Origin: Candidatus Bathyarchaeota archaeon
GTDB taxonomy: Archaea > Thermoproteota > Bathyarchaeia > TCS64
NCBI GenBank assembly: GCA_014730055.1
Contig: WJIV01000026.1
Location: 1 to 7,410, forward strand
Direction: 5' to 3'
DNA: 7,410 nucleotides
The notes beneath the pieces are model-generated. The model made no database searches and was not told the DNA's origin. It was given only the letters and a program-made list of their open reading frames with translations. The number at the start of each line of letters is the position of its first letter. The first letter of the stretch is position 1. Of this stretch, positions 5,621 to 7,410 are shown piece by piece. Position numbers and translations under genes: made by a program.

Positions 5621-6763
5621 TTGAAAATCCTAGAAGATGTTAGAGTTATAGACCTTACCCAGTTCTGGTTCGGGCCTTTCTGTACTATGATGTTAGCAGA
5701 TCTTGGTGCTGAAGTCATCAGGGTTGAACCACCGTGGGGAAGTCCTGATAGAGTTGCGGATGGATATCTTGCCGGCGGTTCAAGTTATACCTTCCATCAA
5801 CTCAACCTCAATAAGAAGGGAGTGACGCTTAACCTGAAAACGGATGAAGGTCTAAAAATTTTCAAAAACCTCGTTAAAAAAGCAGATATAGTTGTTCAGA
5901 ACTTCAGACCAGGTACGATGGAGAGACTTGGTATTGGATATGATGTTCTGAAGCAGTTAAACCCTCAAATTATCTATGCTGCACTCAGCGGCTTCGGCCA
6001 AACAGGTCCGTACTCTGAAAGACCTTGTTTCGCTCCCATTGCAGAGGCTATGAGTGGGCATAGTAGACTTACTGGGGATAAGGTAGATCCAAATGGTCCC
6101 CCGATAGAGATGGCCCAAGCTGTAGGTGATCTAGGTCCAGCACTATTCGCAGCTATGAGTATCCTGGCTGCTCTCAGACACAGAGATCGGACCGGGATAG
6201 GTCAGAGCATTGATGTTGCCCAGTTGGACTGCATGACTGCCTTGAATATGGGTATAGCTGGCTTCAATCTATCTGGGTTATATCCTTGGCAGTTAAGAGA
6301 AAAATATCCGATGGGTCAGGGTTTCGGAGGTCTGTTTAAGGCCAAGGATGGAAAATATGTCAGGATTGCAAGCTTCAGCCCAAGGCTGATCGATGACCTG
6401 CGAGACTATATGGGTGTCGAGGAGATATCTGAGGAGCTTCTGGAGAATAAGATCTTAGAGATGTCAAGAGATGAGGCTGTGAGCTTTTTTGTTAAAGCGG
6501 GAGTTCCTGTAGCTCCTGTCTCTCAGGTTGATGAAGTTGTCCAGGACCCGCATCTACAAGAGAGGGGTATGTTTACTAAAATTCATCACGCTGATGCTGG
6601 AGAGATAGAATTAGTTGGCTTTCCAGTCAAATTCAGTGAGACGCCAGGAAGTATAGAATGTGCTGCTCCTGTGCTAGGCCAACATACGTATGAAGTTTTA
6701 GAGGGGTTACTGGGTTACAAGAAAGCCAATTTGGAAAAACTATCTGAAAAAGGCGTGATCTAG
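5621..6763 (+). CDS. Class III (CaiB/BaiF family) acyl-CoA transferase
   Basis: This 380-residue enzyme of the formyl-CoA transferase/CaiB family moves CoA between carboxylic acids. Family hallmarks are VRVIDLTQFWFGPF (7-20), LADLGAEVIRVEPP (25-38), NLNKKGVTLNLKTDEG (62-77), VVQNFRPGTMERLG (91-104), the SGFGQTGPY region (123-131), RTGIGQSIDVAQLD (190-203) and a C-terminal PVAPVSQVDEVVQDPH. Asp170 in VGDLGPALFA aligns with catalytic Asp169 of CaiB and formyl-CoA transferase. The start is TTG at 5621. The nearest in-frame ATG is at residue 23, which would remove the conserved first strand, so TTG is preferred although the ribosome site is weak (TGAG at 5613-5616). It begins 35 bp after the oxidoreductase stop on the same strand, with no promoter or terminator that I can see between them. 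The acids it uses cannot be read from sequence. Its stop TAG overlaps the opposing kinase stop within CTAG. Confidence 0.92.
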   Translation: MKILEDVRVIDLTQFWFGPFCTMMLADLGAEVIRVEPPWGSPDRVADGYLAGGSSYTFHQLNLNKKGVTLNLKTDEGLKIFKNLVKKADIVVQNFRPGTMERLGIGYDVLKQLNPQIIYAALSGFGQTGPYSERPCFAPIAEAMSGHSRLTGDKVDPNGPPIEMAQAVGDLGPALFAAMSILAALRHRDRTGIGQSIDVAQLDCMTALNMGIAGFNLSGLYPWQLREKYPMGQGFGGLFKAKDGKYVRIASFSPRLIDDLRDYMGVEEISEELLENKILEMSRDEAVSFFVKAGVPVAPVSQVDEVVQDPHLQERGMFTKIHHADAGEIELVGFPVKFSETPGSIECAAPVLGQHTYEVLEGLLGYKKANLEKLSEKGVI

Positions 6764-7410
6764 CTTTCTAGTGGCAATGTTACGAGAAAGCTCGTCCCCT
6801 CTCCTATCTCGGATTGAAAGACTATTTTTCCACCATGTGATCGTACTGCTAACTTAGAATAGTACAATCCAAGACCTGTCCCGGATCTTTTAGTTGTATA
6901 GAAGGGCTGGAAAATTTTTTGTTTATTATCATTACTAATACCAACTCCAGTATCGGCTACTAGAAGGTTCATCATACCGTCTCTGATATCCAAGCTAAGT
7001 TTTAGCTTCCCTCCATCCCGCATTGCCTCGAGGGCGTTTCTGATGAGATTGTCAATTACCCGACTGATCATGGTAGGATCCATTTTCACAGGTAAAGATT
7101 CAGGGAAATCGGTTTCAATGTGGATTCTTGAAGGCGTTACCATGGATTTTATTCTTTCCTCAAGCAGTTTAACAATATCAAATCTCTCTCGCTGAAGGGC
7201 CCCTGGATCTGTAATGAATTTGAGGTCGTTAAGGATCTTGGAAGCATAGTCCGCTGCTTTATCTATGACATCCAGCATATCTTCTGTTTTCTCAGGGTTC
7301 CTTCGAATAATGTGAACAGCGTTTTTTATAGACTGTAGTGGGCTTTTCAGATCATGCCGTACCATGCTGGTAACCCTGCTTGCTCCCTCCAGAAGTTTCT
7401 GACTTCGCTC
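6760..7410 (-). CDS. Sensor histidine kinase, C-terminal HisKA-HATPase part (5' end outside window)
   Basis: The frame stays open to the right edge: 15 codons precede the Met at 7365, and they read as HisKA helix sequence (ERSQKLLEGASRVTS). That Met is therefore internal, and the sensor region lies outside the window. Of 216 visible residues, His19 in VRHDLKSPLQ is the phospho-accepting H box. The ATPase domain follows with N box IDNLIRNALEAM (Asn125), G1 box VADTGVGIS (about 151-159), F box IFQPFYTTK (166-174) and G2 box GTGLGLYYS (177-185), ending LVTLPLES. All catalytic boxes are intact, so it should autophosphorylate and pass phosphate to a response regulator, which is not visible here. 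The input signal is unknown. The gene ends on TAG at 6762-6760, overlapping the CoA-transferase stop by 3 bp on the other strand. Confidence 0.92.
   Translation of the reverse strand, partial: ERSQKLLEGASRVTSMVRHDLKSPLQSIKNAVHIIRRNPEKTEDMLDVIDKAADYASKILNDLKFITDPGALQRERFDIVKLLEERIKSMVTPSRIHIETDFPESLPVKMDPTMISRVIDNLIRNALEAMRDGGKLKLSLDIRDGMMNLLVADTGVGISNDNKQKIFQPFYTTKRSGTGLGLYYSKLAVRSHGGKIVFQSEIGEGTSFLVTLPLES

Noticed and set aside
7363..7365. ATG at 7365 as the start of a short 201-residue kinase
   Set aside because: The frame is open beyond it to the window edge and encodes HisKA helix sequence there. The H box would be only four residues from the start, so the gene is truncated by the window, not short.

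Overview
The window looks like an ordinary chromosomal segment of an archaeon, coding almost throughout, with moderate GC. The archaeal call rests on three things. TATA-like boxes with short or nearly absent leaders precede the genes. The purine gene purH is split. Codon use is rich in AGA, AGG and ATA. I cannot fix the lineage. A folate-type purH argues against a typical methanogen, because those usually use PurP/PurO. Thermoplasmatota-like or other non-methanogenic lineages fit, but that is inference. I see no rRNA, tRNA, CRISPR array or mobile element.

Layout. (1) Positions 1-310, plus strand: the C-terminal end of an arginine deiminase-family enzyme, cut by the left edge. (2) Positions 318-3498, minus strand: a purine block, read right to left. 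It begins with guaB (IMP dehydrogenase). A 62-bp gap follows, with a T tract and a TATA-like box. Then come two separate genes for the halves of bifunctional PurH, IMP cyclohydrolase and AICAR formyltransferase, joined by an ATGA stop/start overlap. (3) Positions 3499-3629: a 131-bp divergent promoter region, the longest non-coding stretch. It carries a perfect 14-bp palindrome on the guaB side and interlocked inverted repeats on the other side. (4) Positions 3630-6763, plus strand: a molybdenum/tungsten bis-MGD oxidoreductase of the formate dehydrogenase/BisC type, then a class III (CaiB/BaiF) CoA-transferase 35 bp downstream, probably one transcript. (5) Positions 6760-7410, minus strand: the C-terminal part of a sensor histidine kinase, cut by the right edge. 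It converges on the CoA-transferase, and the two stop codons overlap inside a single CTAG.

How the genes work together. The purH halves carry out the last two steps to IMP, and GuaB takes IMP to XMP for guanine nucleotides, so this block covers the IMP node. The oxidoreductase and CoA-transferase form a two-gene unit whose substrate cannot be read from sequence. A role in C1 or organic-acid metabolism is conceivable. The deiminase fragment belongs to arginine catabolism, and the kinase is an unassigned sensor. I found no clear undescribed defence or mobile system. The best leads are the split purH junction, the dyad-rich divergent promoter, and the orphan Mo-enzyme/CoA-transferase pair.
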